Shown here in pieces: positions 8,453 to 17,705 of a DNA stretch of 60,336 bases (its first letter is position 1; every line of letters begins with the position of its first letter). The position numbers and the translations under genes are program-made. The stretch covers positions 105,227 through 165,562 of the forward strand of contig JAOAEZ010000004.1 of NCBI GenBank assembly GCA_026416515.1, given 5' to 3'. Below the pieces are notes generated by a model that searched no databases, had not been told where the DNA came from, and worked only from the letters and a program-made list of their open reading frames with translations. Source of the DNA: Hydrogenophilus sp. Its GTDB lineage: Bacteria > Pseudomonadota > Gammaproteobacteria > Burkholderiales > Rhodocyclaceae.

Positions 8453-8941
8453 TTACCCTTGAGCATGTTCAAATTCAAACGGCCGCACCGCGCGGGCAAA
8501 GCGATCGAGCACCCCGTTCACGAAGCGGAATCCCTCCTCTGCCCCGTACCGTTTTGTCAGCTCGATCGCCTCATCCAAGATCACTCGGTGGTTCGTCTCC
8601 GGATGGCGGTCAAACTCCACAGCTGCGATCAGCAACACTGCCTGCTCGATCGGCGTCACCTCCTCGATCCCGCGTCGGGCGAATGGTGCCAACGCCTTTC
8701 GCCATCGTTCCGCCTCCAACACCGCCCCCCGCAGCAGCTCCAAAAAAAGCTCATGGTCGGCGCGGGCAAAAAGGCCATCCTCCCGCAATCCCCTTTCGAT
8801 CGCCGTCACATCATGCCCGCTGATCAGCCACTCATACACCCCCCGCAGTGCCAACTCCCGCGCCAAGCGGCGGCGGGAAGGGCCTCGTCCTCGCTTTCGT
8901 TCCCCTCCCTCCTCCGCTCGCCCGCCGTTCTCGGCTTGCAT
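8453..8941 (-). CDS. nusB: Transcription antitermination factor NusB
   Basis: Binds boxA RNA with NusE (S10) to assemble rRNA antitermination complexes. The core after residue 25 matches NusB: RRLARELALRGVYEW, the central helices, then TPIEQAVLLIAAVEF, NHRVILDEAIELTKRYG and GFRFVNGVLDRFA. The first 25 residues are Gly/Glu/Arg-rich and unlike the family, as are other minus-strand protein ends here. Its position directly after ribH is a very common bacterial arrangement. Confidence 0.95.
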   Translation of the reverse strand: MQAENGGRAEEGGERKRGRGPSRRRLARELALRGVYEWLISGHDVTAIERGLREDGLFARADHELFLELLRGAVLEAERWRKALAPFARRGIEEVTPIEQAVLLIAAVEFDRHPETNHRVILDEAIELTKRYGAEEGFRFVNGVLDRFARAVRPFEFEHAQG

Positions 8942-8943
8942 CC

Positions 8944-9423
8944 TTATCCTCCCCGCCGCAAAGAGCGCAGCAAATTAGCCATCTCCACTGCCACCCGGGC
9001 GCACTCTCGCCCCTTGGGGTTCATACGCACCTCCGCCTGCTCCTCGCTATCGGTAGTCAAGACGCCGTTGGCGATCGGCACCGCGCACTCGAGTTGCACC
9101 CGCATAATTCCCGCCGCCATCTCGTTAGCCACCACCTCGAAATGGTAGGTCTCGCCGCGGATCACTGCCCCCAGTGCCACCAATGCATCGAAGCGACCGC
9201 TCCTTGCCATCGCCTGCAACGCGATCGGCAGCTCTAACGCCCCGGGCACTGTCACGATCGCGATATCGCTGGGGCTTACTCCCAATGCGCGCAACTCTGC
9301 GATACACGCTGACAATAAACCGTCGCCCACATCGGCGTTAAAGCGCGCCATTGCCACCCCCACCCGCACGCCGCGCCCCTCGAAATCGCTCTCGAACTCG
9401 TAGATATCATCGTAACGTGCCAT
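8944..9423 (-). CDS. ribH: 6,7-dimethyl-8-ribityllumazine synthase
   Basis: Condenses 5-amino-6-ribitylaminouracil with 3,4-dihydroxy-2-butanone 4-phosphate in the penultimate riboflavin step. The 159 residues carry ARFNADV near the start, [12 protein letters not shown], the [17 protein letters not shown] active-site strand with its catalytic His, and [15 protein letters not shown]. It lies three bases from both ribBA and nusB, so it is surely co-transcribed. Confidence 0.97.
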   Translation of the reverse strand: MARYDDIYEFESDFEGRGVRVGVAMARFNADVGDGLLSACIAELRALGVSPSDIAIVTVPGALELPIALQAMARSGRFDALVALGAVIRGETYHFEVVANEMAAGIMRVQLECAVPIANGVLTTDSEEQAEVRMNPKGRECARVAVEMANLLRSLRRGG

Positions 9424-9426
9424 CGA

Positions 9427-10557
9427 CTACTCCTCGAACCCCACGACCTCCAACCCGAATCCGGACAAATTGGGAAAGCGCATAGGATGCGACAAAACCC
9501 GCATCTTTCGCACGCCCAAGACGCGCAAAATCTGTGCTCCGATCCCGATGAAGCGCGGATCCCACCCCCGTCGAGGCCGTTTCACTGCTGAAAACTCCAT
9601 CAACAACTCCTCTCCTCTCTGAGGGCGGTACAGCATCACCACCACCCCTGCTTTGGAATGCGCCACTCGCGCCAGCGCGTCGGGCAATGACACCGAATGT
9701 GTTCTCCCCTCCGGATCCAAAAAATCGAGCACCGACAATGGCTCATGGACCCGAACCAATGCTATCTCCTCCGGGCCAATCGTTCCCTGCCACATCGCCC
9801 AATGCAAATCCCCTGACGTTCGGTCGCGGAAAGCCGACAACCGAAACCTCCCCCATGGGGTATTTACCTCTCGCTCCTCCACTCGCTCCACCAGTACCTC
9901 GGTCCGCAAGCGGTACTCGATCAAATCGCGGATTGCGCCGATCCTCAACCCATGGCGAGCTGCGAACGCTCTCAGCTCTGGCAAGCGAGCCATACTTCCA
10001 TCCTCGCTCAAAATCTCGCAGATCACTGCGGCTGGCTCGAATCCGGCCAATGCGGCCAAATCGCATCCTGCCTCGGTATGTCCGGCGCGGATCAGCACTC
10101 CTCCTTTGCGGGCCATCAATGGGAAGACATGTCCGGGCTGCACCAAATCGCTTGGCTTAGCGTGGCGTGCCACGGCGGTTCGGATTGTATGGGCGCGGTC
10201 ATACGCCGAAATTCCGGTGCTCACTCCGCTGGCCGCCTCGATCGAAACGGTAAAAGCGGTTCCATAAAGGGTACCGTTCTCCTCGGTCATCAACCGCAGG
10301 CCCAGCTGTGCGCACCGCTCGGGTGTCAATGTCAAACAGATCAAACCCCGTCCATACTTAGACATGAAATTGATCGCCTCTGGCGTCACGCACTCAGCTG
10401 CGAGCACCAAATCTCCTTCATTCTCTCGATCCTCATCATCCACCAACACCACCATTCGCCCTGCCCGCAGCTCTGCCACGATTTCGGGAATCGTCGCCAA
10501 TCCCTCCTCTCTCTTCTCCTCTTCTCCCTGCATCGTCTCGGGCAAAGCCTCGCTCAT
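9427..10557 (-). CDS. ribBA: 3,4-dihydroxy-2-butanone 4-phosphate synthase with degenerate GTP cyclohydrolase II domain
   Basis: Residues about 20-225 are a complete DHBP synthase, which makes the four-carbon riboflavin precursor from ribulose 5-phosphate. Signatures are [43 protein letters not shown] and [12 protein letters not shown]. The C-terminal half keeps the GTP cyclohydrolase II fold outline ([29 protein letters not shown]) but lacks the three-cysteine zinc site and the catalytic region, so it should not act on GTP. This RibB-with-dead-RibA form is known in betaproteobacteria and implies a separate ribA. The start at 10557 (MSEALPE) is chosen because GGGAG precedes it and upstream sequence lies in ribE. 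Confidence 0.92.
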   Translation of the reverse strand: MSEALPETMQGEEEKREEGLATIPEIVAELRAGRMVVLVDDEDRENEGDLVLAAECVTPEAINFMSKYGRGLICLTLTPERCAQLGLRLMTEENGTLYGTAFTVSIEAASGVSTGISAYDRAHTIRTAVARHAKPSDLVQPGHVFPLMARKGGVLIRAGHTEAGCDLAALAGFEPAAVICEILSEDGSMARLPELRAFAARHGLRIGAIRDLIEYRLRTEVLVERVEEREVNTPWGRFRLSAFRDRTSGDLHWAMWQGTIGPEEIALVRVHEPLSVLDFLDPEGRTHSVSLPDALARVAHSKAGVVVMLYRPQRGEELLMEFSAVKRPRRGWDPRFIGIGAQILRVLGVRKMRVLSHPMRFPNLSGFGLEVVGFEE

Positions 10558-10583
10558 CCTCTCGCTCCCTGCAACGCCAGGCG

Positions 10584-11234
10584 CTATGTTTCTCTCTCCT
10601 TCTCCCCTCCTCCTTGGGGATCCCGCTCCAACCACCGCAGCAGATAGCGGGCAAGGAGATCGACCTCCACATTGACCCGCTCCCCCACCCGCACCGTGGC
10701 GAAAGTCGTCACTGCTTGCGTATGGGGAATCACATTCACCGCCATGCGGCATCTCCCATCGGCGAGATCCTCCACCTCGTTGATCGTCAAGCTCACCCCA
10801 TTGATCGCCACCGACCCCTTACGGGCCACGAAAGGAGCCACTGTGGACGGCACAGTGAACACCACGCGCACCGACTCCCCTCGCTCCTCCACCTCGGACA
10901 CCTCACCCACGGCATCCACATGGCCGCTCACCCAATGCCCCCCCACTGGATCGCCCACCCGCAGTGCCCGCTCTAAATTCACCTCTTTTCCCTCCTCTGC
11001 CAAGCCTATTGTGCACCGCAATGTCTCCCCCGAAACGTCGAACCAAAACCGCCACCCTTCCGTGCCCCTCTCGCACCCCACCACTGTCAAACAAACCCCA
11101 TGCACTGCGATACTCTCGCCGATCTCCACCCCCTCTCCCGAAACCGCTTGGCTCACCACCGCCACGCGCACCCCATCCCTCTGGGGAATTACTCTCTCGA
11201 CTCGTCCCACCCCCAACACGATCCCTGTGAACAT
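10584..11234 (-). CDS. ribE: Riboflavin synthase alpha chain
   Basis: Dismutates two lumazine molecules to riboflavin. The family start MFTGIV is found at 11234, six codons inside the longest frame, with GGAG upstream. The 216 residues form the usual two lumazine-binding repeats: [11 protein letters not shown] with DVSGETL, then [15 protein letters not shown] with [16 protein letters not shown] also fits. It is the first gene of the rib operon. No FMN riboswitch fold was seen in the short upstream region. Confidence 0.96.
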   Translation of the reverse strand: MFTGIVLGVGRVERVIPQRDGVRVAVVSQAVSGEGVEIGESIAVHGVCLTVVGCERGTEGWRFWFDVSGETLRCTIGLAEEGKEVNLERALRVGDPVGGHWVSGHVDAVGEVSEVEERGESVRVVFTVPSTVAPFVARKGSVAINGVSLTINEVEDLADGRCRMAVNVIPHTQAVTTFATVRVGERVNVEVDLLARYLLRWLERDPQGGGEKERET

Positions 11235-11264
11235 AGAACCACTCCCATCCACCGCGAGCGCATG

Positions 11265-11270
11265 ATTCTA
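11265..11270 (-). promoter_or_regulatory. Possible -10 element of the rib operon
   Basis: On the minus strand TAGAAT is placed to give a leader of about 24 bases before ribE. No convincing -35 is seen 16-18 bases upstream. The divergent gene has the same hexamer at 11317-11322. Confidence 0.3.
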
Positions 11271-11316
11271 CCCTCAACCGCTCCATTCGCTCTGCTCCAT
11301 CCCCTCCCCGTTCGCG

Positions 11317-11322
11317 TAGAAT
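11317..11322 (+). promoter_or_regulatory. Possible -10 element of the gene at 11354
   Basis: TAGAAT lies 31 bases before the chosen start and mirrors the TAGAAT on the opposite strand. No good -35 match is seen. Confidence 0.3.
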
Positions 11323-11353
11323 AATGTCTCAGAACCCCTTAGGAGCAAGTGTG

Positions 11354-11767
11354 ATGACCCGGATTCCCAACCCTGATCCAAACGCGCTTTACCGTGAAGA
11401 GACCATCGCCGACCCGCGGGTTGGCTCCATCCGCCGCATGATTCCCATCACCCCTGACGGGCTCCCCGATCCGGCCCGCCACGAACGCTACATTGGCGAG
11501 ATCACCATTATGACCCCGGTCGGTGCGCTCCCTCTCTCCTTCGAGATCCCGGCGACCACGCTTTCGGAAGCGATTGCGGGCTTCTCCGCTGCCGCCGAAA
11601 AGCAACTCGAACGCATGCAAGACGAACTTCGTCGTCTTGAGCTCGAACAATCCTCTCTTCTCGCCAAACAAGCGCTCGTCGGTGGCAACCTTGGCGCTCC
11701 CTCTCTCTCTGGGGGAAGCGGTCCCATTCCTGGAAGTCGTGGAGGGAGTGGCCTCATCATCCCCTAA
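11354..11767 (+). CDS. Conserved hypothetical protein, 137 residues
   Basis: A soluble-looking protein without signal peptide or membrane helix. The start at 11354 is preferred over the ATG at 11324 because TTAGGAG sits nine bases upstream. The middle (MTPVGALPLSFEIPATTLSEA) suggests a beta-strand pair. It is followed by an amphipathic helix rich in Glu/Gln/Leu (about residues 75-105) that could form a coiled coil. The last 30 residues are Gly/Ser-rich, ending in SGLIIP. I do not assign it to a named family. It diverges from ribE and converges on the ATP-grasp-like gene. Confidence 0.72.
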   Translation: MTRIPNPDPNALYREETIADPRVGSIRRMIPITPDGLPDPARHERYIGEITIMTPVGALPLSFEIPATTLSEAIAGFSAAAEKQLERMQDELRRLELEQSSLLAKQALVGGNLGAPSLSGGSGPIPGSRGGSGLIIP

Positions 11768-11786
11768 CCTTGCCGCATACTCCCCC

Positions 11787-13064
11787 TCACACAGCGAAAA
11801 CCGGAGCGAATCCTCCTCCGGCGGTTCGGAAATTTGTCGTCTGTCCCTCGTACAACCGTGCTGCGAAAAGGACCACCCTTCCCTCATATGCATACGCCCG
11901 CACATCGAACTTCAACGGTCGTGGTGTCCCCCCCTGAGGGACCAACTGCACGCTCGGTGCGGTATACACCTGTGCCACATAATTTCCGCGCAAAATCACC
12001 TCCGACCACACCCGTCGGGTCACCTTATCGCCGCGGTATACCGCTTTACTCCCGTATCCCCCGGCTGGCTTAAAAAAGAAACCACGTCGCTCCCTCCACA
12101 AAACCTCTGCGTTCTCCTCCGTCACCACCACCGTCATCGGCACATGGCTCAACAACAACGCCCGCACCGCTCCTGGCACCCTCAACCCGCGCAAAAACTC
12201 CCCATCTGACAACAGTGCTAAGCGGCGTTTATCCGCCAACAATGCATGGGCCAAAGGTCCTGGCGACACCACAGCCCCATCGGTCCTCACCGCCTCTGCC
12301 AGCGCTGCATGCTCAGGTGCCTCTAACCCGAAATCGGTCAATCGGTTATACACAAAATCGACGCGTTCCGCCCCGCCTTTCCCAACCCTCCACAATCCTC
12401 CCTCCTCCCAAGCCAGTTCCCTTGCATCGACCACCTCTGCCCGCCATCCTGAACGCCGCAACAACGCGGCAAACAGCACAAACTCCGGGAAAAGGTACTG
12501 TGTCTGCGGTCGATCATCGACGATCGCCAAAAAACGGCCCTCTAGCGGCTCCCTCCGAACGCTTCCCCACTCCTCCCGGAAAAGCGCTGCCAACCCCTCC
12601 TCCGCTGGCTCCTCTTGGGCTGCTGTTGCCAATCCCCTCTCCAACTCGGGGCAACACCCCCCCTGGGCCTGGCGCAGCAAAGCGTTTATCAAAGCCCCTC
12701 CCGCGTTGGTATTGATCTCGATCAACTGAGGGCCTCGCTCGGTCAAATGGAAATCGAACCCCCACACCAGCCCCATCGCTCTCCTTCCCTCTGCGGCCAA
12801 CGCGCTCGCCAAAGGAGGTGCCCCGCGCAAAACCGCCCTCTGCCACTCCTGCTCGCGGGCCAATGCGCTCACCCTCTCCACCACGACCCTCATCGTCGCC
12901 AACTCCTCCGCCGGCACCAACAAAGCCACCGGTGCCACCAGATGGGGTCGTTCGCGCAACAACCCCATCACCCATTCCCCCTCACCCTCTCCTACCAATC
13001 CCAAAACTGCCCGCTTCCATGCGCTCGGATCGAACGACCGGCACAACACGCGCAGGGTGCTCAC
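11787..13064 (-). CDS. ATP-grasp-like protein of unknown function
   Basis: A 425-residue protein. GFDFHLTERGPQLIEINTN (about residues 125-143) resembles the acidic Mg/ATP site of ATP-grasp enzymes. Near the C-terminus come FFFKPAGGYGSKAVYRG, with the lysine and Gly-rich loop expected for ATP binding, and LKFDVRAYAYEGRVV. The fold is thus probably glutathione-synthetase-like, with an order of motifs that deserves checking. The GTG at 13064 is chosen because GGGAGGGTGAGGGG lies just before it, five bases after the ubiB stop. A longer frame to 13196 would run deep into ubiB. The substrate is unknown; coupling to ubiB hints at a shared role. Confidence 0.72.
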   Translation of the reverse strand: MSTLRVLCRSFDPSAWKRAVLGLVGEGEGEWVMGLLRERPHLVAPVALLVPAEELATMRVVVERVSALAREQEWQRAVLRGAPPLASALAAEGRRAMGLVWGFDFHLTERGPQLIEINTNAGGALINALLRQAQGGCCPELERGLATAAQEEPAEEGLAALFREEWGSVRREPLEGRFLAIVDDRPQTQYLFPEFVLFAALLRRSGWRAEVVDARELAWEEGGLWRVGKGGAERVDFVYNRLTDFGLEAPEHAALAEAVRTDGAVVSPGPLAHALLADKRRLALLSDGEFLRGLRVPGAVRALLLSHVPMTVVVTEENAEVLWRERRGFFFKPAGGYGSKAVYRGDKVTRRVWSEVILRGNYVAQVYTAPSVQLVPQGGTPRPLKFDVRAYAYEGRVVLFAARLYEGQTTNFRTAGGGFAPVFAV

Positions 13065-13069
13065 TCCCC

Positions 13070-14599
13070 TCACCCTCCCCACCCGTTGCGGCCCAACCAC
13101 CACGCCACCCACAACGACACCCCCCACGCCGCAGCCCACCCCAACCGTCGCCATCCCCAGCGGCGGCGTGCCTTTGCCTGGCGGACCTGTACCCACGCCT
13201 CACGGCGTGCTGCCTCGCGGGCCGCGTAATCGGCGTATACCAACCGCGGCAAGCGCGGCAGCAATCGCACCCAATAAGTTCCCTCGTTACGCAGCGCGCG
13301 GCGCAGGGCTCGCCACCCCACCTGTTCGCTCATCCATCGCTCTAAGAACGGCAATGCGGTAGCCCACAAATCGAGATCAGGATCGAGTTGTCGTCCCAAG
13401 CCCTCCACGTTCAGCAATGTTTTCTGCAGCAGCACCAACTGTGGCTGTACCTCCACCTCGAAGCGGCGAGCTGTCTGGAACAAGCGCAACAACGTCTTCC
13501 CGAACGAAATCTCCCGTAATGGTCGATCGAAAATCGGCTCGCACACGGCGCGGATTGCCCCCTCGAACTCCTCCACTCGCACATAAGGGGGTGCCCATCC
13601 CGCCTCGATATGTGCCTCGGCCACTCGGCGGTAATCGCGGCGGAAAAATGCCAAAAAATTCACCGCCAGATAATTTTTATCCTCCTCCGACAACGTTCCC
13701 ATAATTCCAAAATCGACCGCCACGTAGCGTCCGTCGTCGGCCACCAAAACATTTCCCGGATGCATATCGGCATGGAAAAAGCCATCGCGGAACACCTGGG
13801 TAAAAAAGATCTCCACCCCCATCGCCGACAATCGTTTCAAATCGATCCCTGCTGCTGCCAACGTCTCCACCTGTGAGATCGGCGTTCCCCGCACCCACTC
13901 CATCACCATCACCCCTGGTCCGCACAGATCCCAAAAAACCTCGGGCACCACCAACAATCGTCCATCGCGGAAGTTGCGGCGCAACTGGGAGCAATTTGCC
14001 GCCTCGCGCAATAGATCGAGCTCATCCTCCAAATGCTTGCTAAACTCGGCCACCACAGCGCGCGGTTTAAAGCGGCGGCTCTCCGCCCAAATCCACTCCA
14101 ACATCCCCGCTGCTGTCTCCATCAATGCCACATCGTGGGCGATTACTCGGCGGATTCCTGGTCGCAGCACCTTTACTGCCACCTCGCGGCCGTTGGGCAA
14201 CACCCCGAAATGGACCTGGGCCACGGACGCGCTCGCCACGGGGACCACATCGAAACGCGCGAACACCTCAGGCAATGGGCGGCCGAAATGGCGTTCCAAA
14301 ATCGCCTGGGCCACCTCGCTGGCAAAGGGCGGCACGCGATCCTGCAGCAGCGCCAACTCATCGGCGATATCGGTTGGGATCAGATCGCGGCGTGTCGACA
14401 ACATCTGACCGAACTTCACGAAGATCGGCCCCAACGCCTCCAACGCCAAGCGCAACCGTACCCCGCGCGGCACCGAACTTCGGCGCCAAAAAAAAAGTCG
14501 ATTCCACCAACGCTCCACCCCGATCGCCTCGGCCAAAATGCCATCCAATCGGTAGCGGAACACCACCCAACCGATCACCAACAGACGCCACCACCGCAT
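13070..14599 (-). CDS. ubiB: UbiB/ABC1 protein-kinase-like protein
   Basis: An atypical kinase/ATPase needed for ubiquinone synthesis or for handling of its hydrophobic intermediates at the inner membrane. It is 509 residues, close to the E. coli length. Diagnostic features are KFGQ in [16 protein letters not shown], the Ala-rich loop ASVAQVH that replaces the usual Gly-rich loop, the AVKVLRP lysine, [10 protein letters not shown] and the DFGIMG metal site. Two hydrophobic segments near the C-terminus ([21 protein letters not shown] region) match the UbiB membrane anchor. The permease gene ends 15 bases upstream. Confidence 0.95.
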   Translation of the reverse strand: MRWWRLLVIGWVVFRYRLDGILAEAIGVERWWNRLFFWRRSSVPRGVRLRLALEALGPIFVKFGQMLSTRRDLIPTDIADELALLQDRVPPFASEVAQAILERHFGRPLPEVFARFDVVPVASASVAQVHFGVLPNGREVAVKVLRPGIRRVIAHDVALMETAAGMLEWIWAESRRFKPRAVVAEFSKHLEDELDLLREAANCSQLRRNFRDGRLLVVPEVFWDLCGPGVMVMEWVRGTPISQVETLAAAGIDLKRLSAMGVEIFFTQVFRDGFFHADMHPGNVLVADDGRYVAVDFGIMGTLSEEDKNYLAVNFLAFFRRDYRRVAEAHIEAGWAPPYVRVEEFEGAIRAVCEPIFDRPLREISFGKTLLRLFQTARRFEVEVQPQLVLLQKTLLNVEGLGRQLDPDLDLWATALPFLERWMSEQVGWRALRRALRNEGTYWVRLLPRLPRLVYADYAAREAARREAWVQVRQAKARRRWGWRRLGWAAAWGVSLWVAWWLGRNGWGG

Positions 14600-14614
14600 C
14601 GCACCCTCAGCACC

Positions 14615-15733
14615 TCAAGCACCGGTACGCTTCTCCCCCTCGCTCTTTTCTTCGCTCGCCCCTTCTCTCCTTCCCCTGTTTAGGCTCCTTAAGGTACCGC
14701 GGAAAGATCGTGGAGGTCGATCGCTCAACAGCGCCGCCCACCCTCGGCCCCCTGGGAGGCGCTCTAATGCCAACCGAGCGATCATTGTCAGTGGAATCGA
14801 CAAAAAAGCCCCCACTACTCCCAACAACCACCCCCACAGAAACAGCGACACCAACACCACCGTTGGCGACAATCCCAGCACCTGGCCCATCCACCGCGGC
14901 TCCAGCACGTTGCCCAGCACCACATTGATTCCCAAATAGCCTGCCGTCACGATAATCGCCTCCTCCAACCCCTGCATCAACAAAGCGATCAACACCGCGG
15001 GCACTGCCGCCACCACCGACCCCACCGTTGGGACAAAGTTCAGCAGCGCGGCCAGCAATGCGAAAAAAAGGGCGAAATCGACCCCCCGCCACACCAGCAA
15101 TCCCCACACCGCTGCCCCTGTCATCGCGCTCACCGTCGTCTTAATCGCCAAATAGCGGAACACGGCGCGTGCCAATCGGCGGGCCTGTACGGCGGTGCGG
15201 CGATCTGGGAATGCCCACGCCAACCGTTCGGGCAACGTTGGGATCTCCAGCAATAAAAACACATAAGCCAGCAAAACCAACGCGAAGCGCGCCAACAACT
15301 CTCCTGCCGATCGAGCGATCAATCGTGCGCCCTCGGCCACCATTCCCAATGGCAACGAAGAGAAATCGCTCACCACCCCCTCCCACTCCACCCCCAAACC
15401 TCTCAGCCACTCCTGCAAAGCGGTGACAAACACGCTCCACCGCTCCTGGTACACCGGCGCGTTTGCCGCCACTGCGCGCGCTGTCCACTCCAGCACCGAA
15501 AAAAGCTGGAACACTGCCCATCCTACCCCTGTAAAGAGCAACACCACCCCCACCCCCCACGGCACCCCCAATCGTCGCAACGCCATCAACGGCGGCGTCG
15601 ACACCAATGCCAAAAAAAAGGCCACCAGTAAAGGTGCCACCCATCCGGAAGCCGCCTGCAACACGGCTCCCACCGCCACCACCGCCACCACCACGGCGGC
15701 TTTTTCCCCTGCTGACCACGCTACCCTCGGCAC
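14615..15733 (-). CDS. AI-2E family (PerM/TqsA-like) transporter
   Basis: A 372-residue inner-membrane protein with about eight helices and a long hydrophilic loop between helices 3 and 4, as in the AI-2E transporter/PerM family. LNFVPTVGSVVAAVPAVLIAL and the NVLEPRWMGQVLGLSP segment are the strongest family motifs. Substrate predictions in this family are unreliable; autoinducer-2 transport should not be assumed. The last 40 residues are Arg/Glu/Gly/Ser-rich and probably disordered. It heads a run with ubiB and the ATP-grasp-like gene. Confidence 0.87.
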   Translation of the reverse strand: MPRVAWSAGEKAAVVVAVVAVGAVLQAASGWVAPLLVAFFLALVSTPPLMALRRLGVPWGVGVVLLFTGVGWAVFQLFSVLEWTARAVAANAPVYQERWSVFVTALQEWLRGLGVEWEGVVSDFSSLPLGMVAEGARLIARSAGELLARFALVLLAYVFLLLEIPTLPERLAWAFPDRRTAVQARRLARAVFRYLAIKTTVSAMTGAAVWGLLVWRGVDFALFFALLAALLNFVPTVGSVVAAVPAVLIALLMQGLEEAIIVTAGYLGINVVLGNVLEPRWMGQVLGLSPTVVLVSLFLWGWLLGVVGAFLSIPLTMIARLALERLPGGRGWAALLSDRPPRSFRGTLRSLNRGRREGASEEKSEGEKRTGA

Positions 15734-15775
15734 GCCATCTCCTCTTCCTCACTCCCCCTCTTTCCCTGGGGGGGA

Positions 15776-15781
15776 AGTATA
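15776..15781 (-). promoter_or_regulatory. Possible -10 element of the AI-2E family transporter gene
   Basis: TATACT on the minus strand lies 43 bases before the transporter start, with TTG immediately upstream. The -35 region is not convincing. Confidence 0.35.
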
Positions 15782-15803
15782 CAATGCCTCTTCCCCTCAT
15801 CTC

Positions 15804-15833
15804 TTCTCATCCCATTTTCCCTCCCTGTATAAT
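15804..15833 (+). promoter_or_regulatory. Promoter of argS
   Basis: TTCTCA (15804-15809) and a perfect TATAAT (15828-15833) are 18 bases apart. The argS start follows after about 32 bases. Confidence 0.55.
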
Positions 15834-15865
15834 CGCATCGACCACAAGAACCAAGAAAATTATCG

Positions 15866-17680
15866 ATGATGGAAATCTCCTCTCCCCCTGAAAAGATCCT
15901 CGCCGCCCTCCTTCGTCAAGCGATCACTGCCGCCTACCCGGAGGAAGCCCACCACCCTATATTTCTGGAGCGTCCTAAAGACCCCGCCCACGGCGACTGG
16001 ACCACCACCTGGGCCTTTCACCGCGCGCGCACCCTCAAGCAAAACCCGCGCACCGTAGCCGAATCGATCGTTCGGGAGGTCACTCCTCACCCATACCTCC
16101 ACGCCATTGAAGTCGCGGGCCAGGGCTTCATCAACCTCTATCTCTCCCCCCTTGCCAAAACCGCCATCCTCCCTCACATTCTCGAGCGTCGCCACCGCTA
16201 TGGTGCTGGGCAACCCTCCTCGGAAAAGATCCTCATCGAATTTGTCTCAGCCAACCCCACTGGTCCGCTCCATGTCGGCCACGGGCGGGGGGCTGCCTAT
16301 GGAGCGGCGCTCGCTCAACTCCTCTCCTTTGCGGGGCACACCGTCACCTGCGAGTACTACATCAACGACGCTGGTCGTCAGATCGACATTCTCGCCCTCT
16401 CCGTCTGGCTTCGCTACCTTGAGCACTTTCTCTCCCTATCCTCTCTCTTCCCTCCCAACGCCTATCAAGGCGACTACGTTCGCCTCATAGCGGCGGAGCT
16501 CAAAGAGCGGCACGGCGCTCTCTTTGTTCGCGACCCCACCCCCCACCTCGCTCAACTCCCCCCTGCCCCTCTGCCGGATCGTCTCGACCCTGACGCCGTT
16601 GAGCAACGCGAAGCTCGGCTTGACGCCCTCATCGCCCTTGCCAAGCAGCTCCTTGGGCCAGACCACTGGGCGATTCTCCACCGCTTGGTTCTAGAAAGCC
16701 AACTCGCCGACCTTCGCGCTGACCTTGCCGAATTTGGCGTTCACTTCGACACCTGGTTCTCCGAGCAAAGCCTCTACGACACGGGTCTTGTTGCCCGAGC
16801 GATCGAACAACTTCAAACCGCCGGTCACTGCTACGAACAAGACGGTGCCCTCTGGTTTCGGGCCACCGCTTTTGGTGATGAAAAAGACCGTGTTCTCCGG
16901 CGCGCCAATGGCAGCTTCACCTACTTTGCCGCTGACATCGCCTACCACCTCAACAAATACGAACGCCGCTACACCCACCTCATCAACATCTGGGGTGCGG
17001 ACCACCACGGCTATGCCCCGCGCCTCCGTGCCGCCCTCACCGCGCTCGGGCTCGACGCCAACCGGCTTGAAATCCACCTCGTTCAATTTGCGGTTCTCTA
17101 TCGGGGTGGGGAAAAAGTTCCCATGAGCACTCGTGCCGGGCAATACATCACCCTCCGGGAACTTCGCCAAGAAGTGGGCAATGACGCCGCGCGGATCTTT
17201 TACCTCATGCGCAAAAGCGATCAGCACCTCGACTTCGACCTTGACCTTGCCAAAAAGCAATCGGCGGACAACCCTGTCTACTACCTTCAATATGCCCACG
17301 CCCGCATCGCCTCGCTGCTTCGCGAAGCCCTCTCGCTCGTCACCGACCCCGACCCTTCTCAAGCCCTCGCCCTCGACCAAACCCTCGCTGCTGTCGACCT
17401 CACCCCCCTGCACACCTCTCCCTCTGCCCTCACGCTTGCTCAGCACCTCTCCCTCTTTCCCTCCCTCATTCAAACCGCTGCTCAAGAGCGTGCCCCCCAC
17501 CACCTTCTCCTCTATCTCAAAGAAGTAGCTGCTCGCTTCCACGCCTGGTACAATGAAGAGCGGATTCTCGTTCCCGACTCCGCCCTGCGAAACGCCCGTC
17601 TCGCCCTTGCCCGCGCCACCCAGCACGTTCTCACCAATGGTCTCACCATTCTCGGCGTCTCAGCCCCCACCCGCATGTAA
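15866..17680 (+). CDS. argS: Arginyl-tRNA synthetase
   Basis: A class I synthetase that charges tRNA-Arg. The 604-residue product has the additional N-terminal domain, the HIGH motif as HVGHGRG (about residues 136-142) after EFVSANPTGPL, VPMSTRAGQYITL in place of KMSKS as usual for ArgRS, and the DALR anticodon-binding domain with YYLQYAHARIASL near residue 470. Two ATGs stand together at the start; the first is used here and the second cannot be excluded, as no strong ribosome binding site is visible. It begins the common betaproteobacterial order argS, SPOR protein, dsbA. Confidence 0.97.
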   Translation: MMEISSPPEKILAALLRQAITAAYPEEAHHPIFLERPKDPAHGDWTTTWAFHRARTLKQNPRTVAESIVREVTPHPYLHAIEVAGQGFINLYLSPLAKTAILPHILERRHRYGAGQPSSEKILIEFVSANPTGPLHVGHGRGAAYGAALAQLLSFAGHTVTCEYYINDAGRQIDILALSVWLRYLEHFLSLSSLFPPNAYQGDYVRLIAAELKERHGALFVRDPTPHLAQLPPAPLPDRLDPDAVEQREARLDALIALAKQLLGPDHWAILHRLVLESQLADLRADLAEFGVHFDTWFSEQSLYDTGLVARAIEQLQTAGHCYEQDGALWFRATAFGDEKDRVLRRANGSFTYFAADIAYHLNKYERRYTHLINIWGADHHGYAPRLRAALTALGLDANRLEIHLVQFAVLYRGGEKVPMSTRAGQYITLRELRQEVGNDAARIFYLMRKSDQHLDFDLDLAKKQSADNPVYYLQYAHARIASLLREALSLVTDPDPSQALALDQTLAAVDLTPLHTSPSALTLAQHLSLFPSLIQTAAQERAPHHLLLYLKEVAARFHAWYNEERILVPDSALRNARLALARATQHVLTNGLTILGVSAPTRM

Positions 17681-17705
17681 CCTTCCCCGAAAGGAGGGTT
17701 TCTCG

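Noticed and set aside
11235..11353. FMN riboswitch upstream of ribE
   Set aside because: The gap is only about 120 bases shared by two divergent genes, and the conserved RFN core sequences are not present.
17553..17705. Upstream extension of the SPOR protein start
   Set aside because: It overlaps argS in another frame, and the strong AAAGGAGG before 17706 fixes the start.
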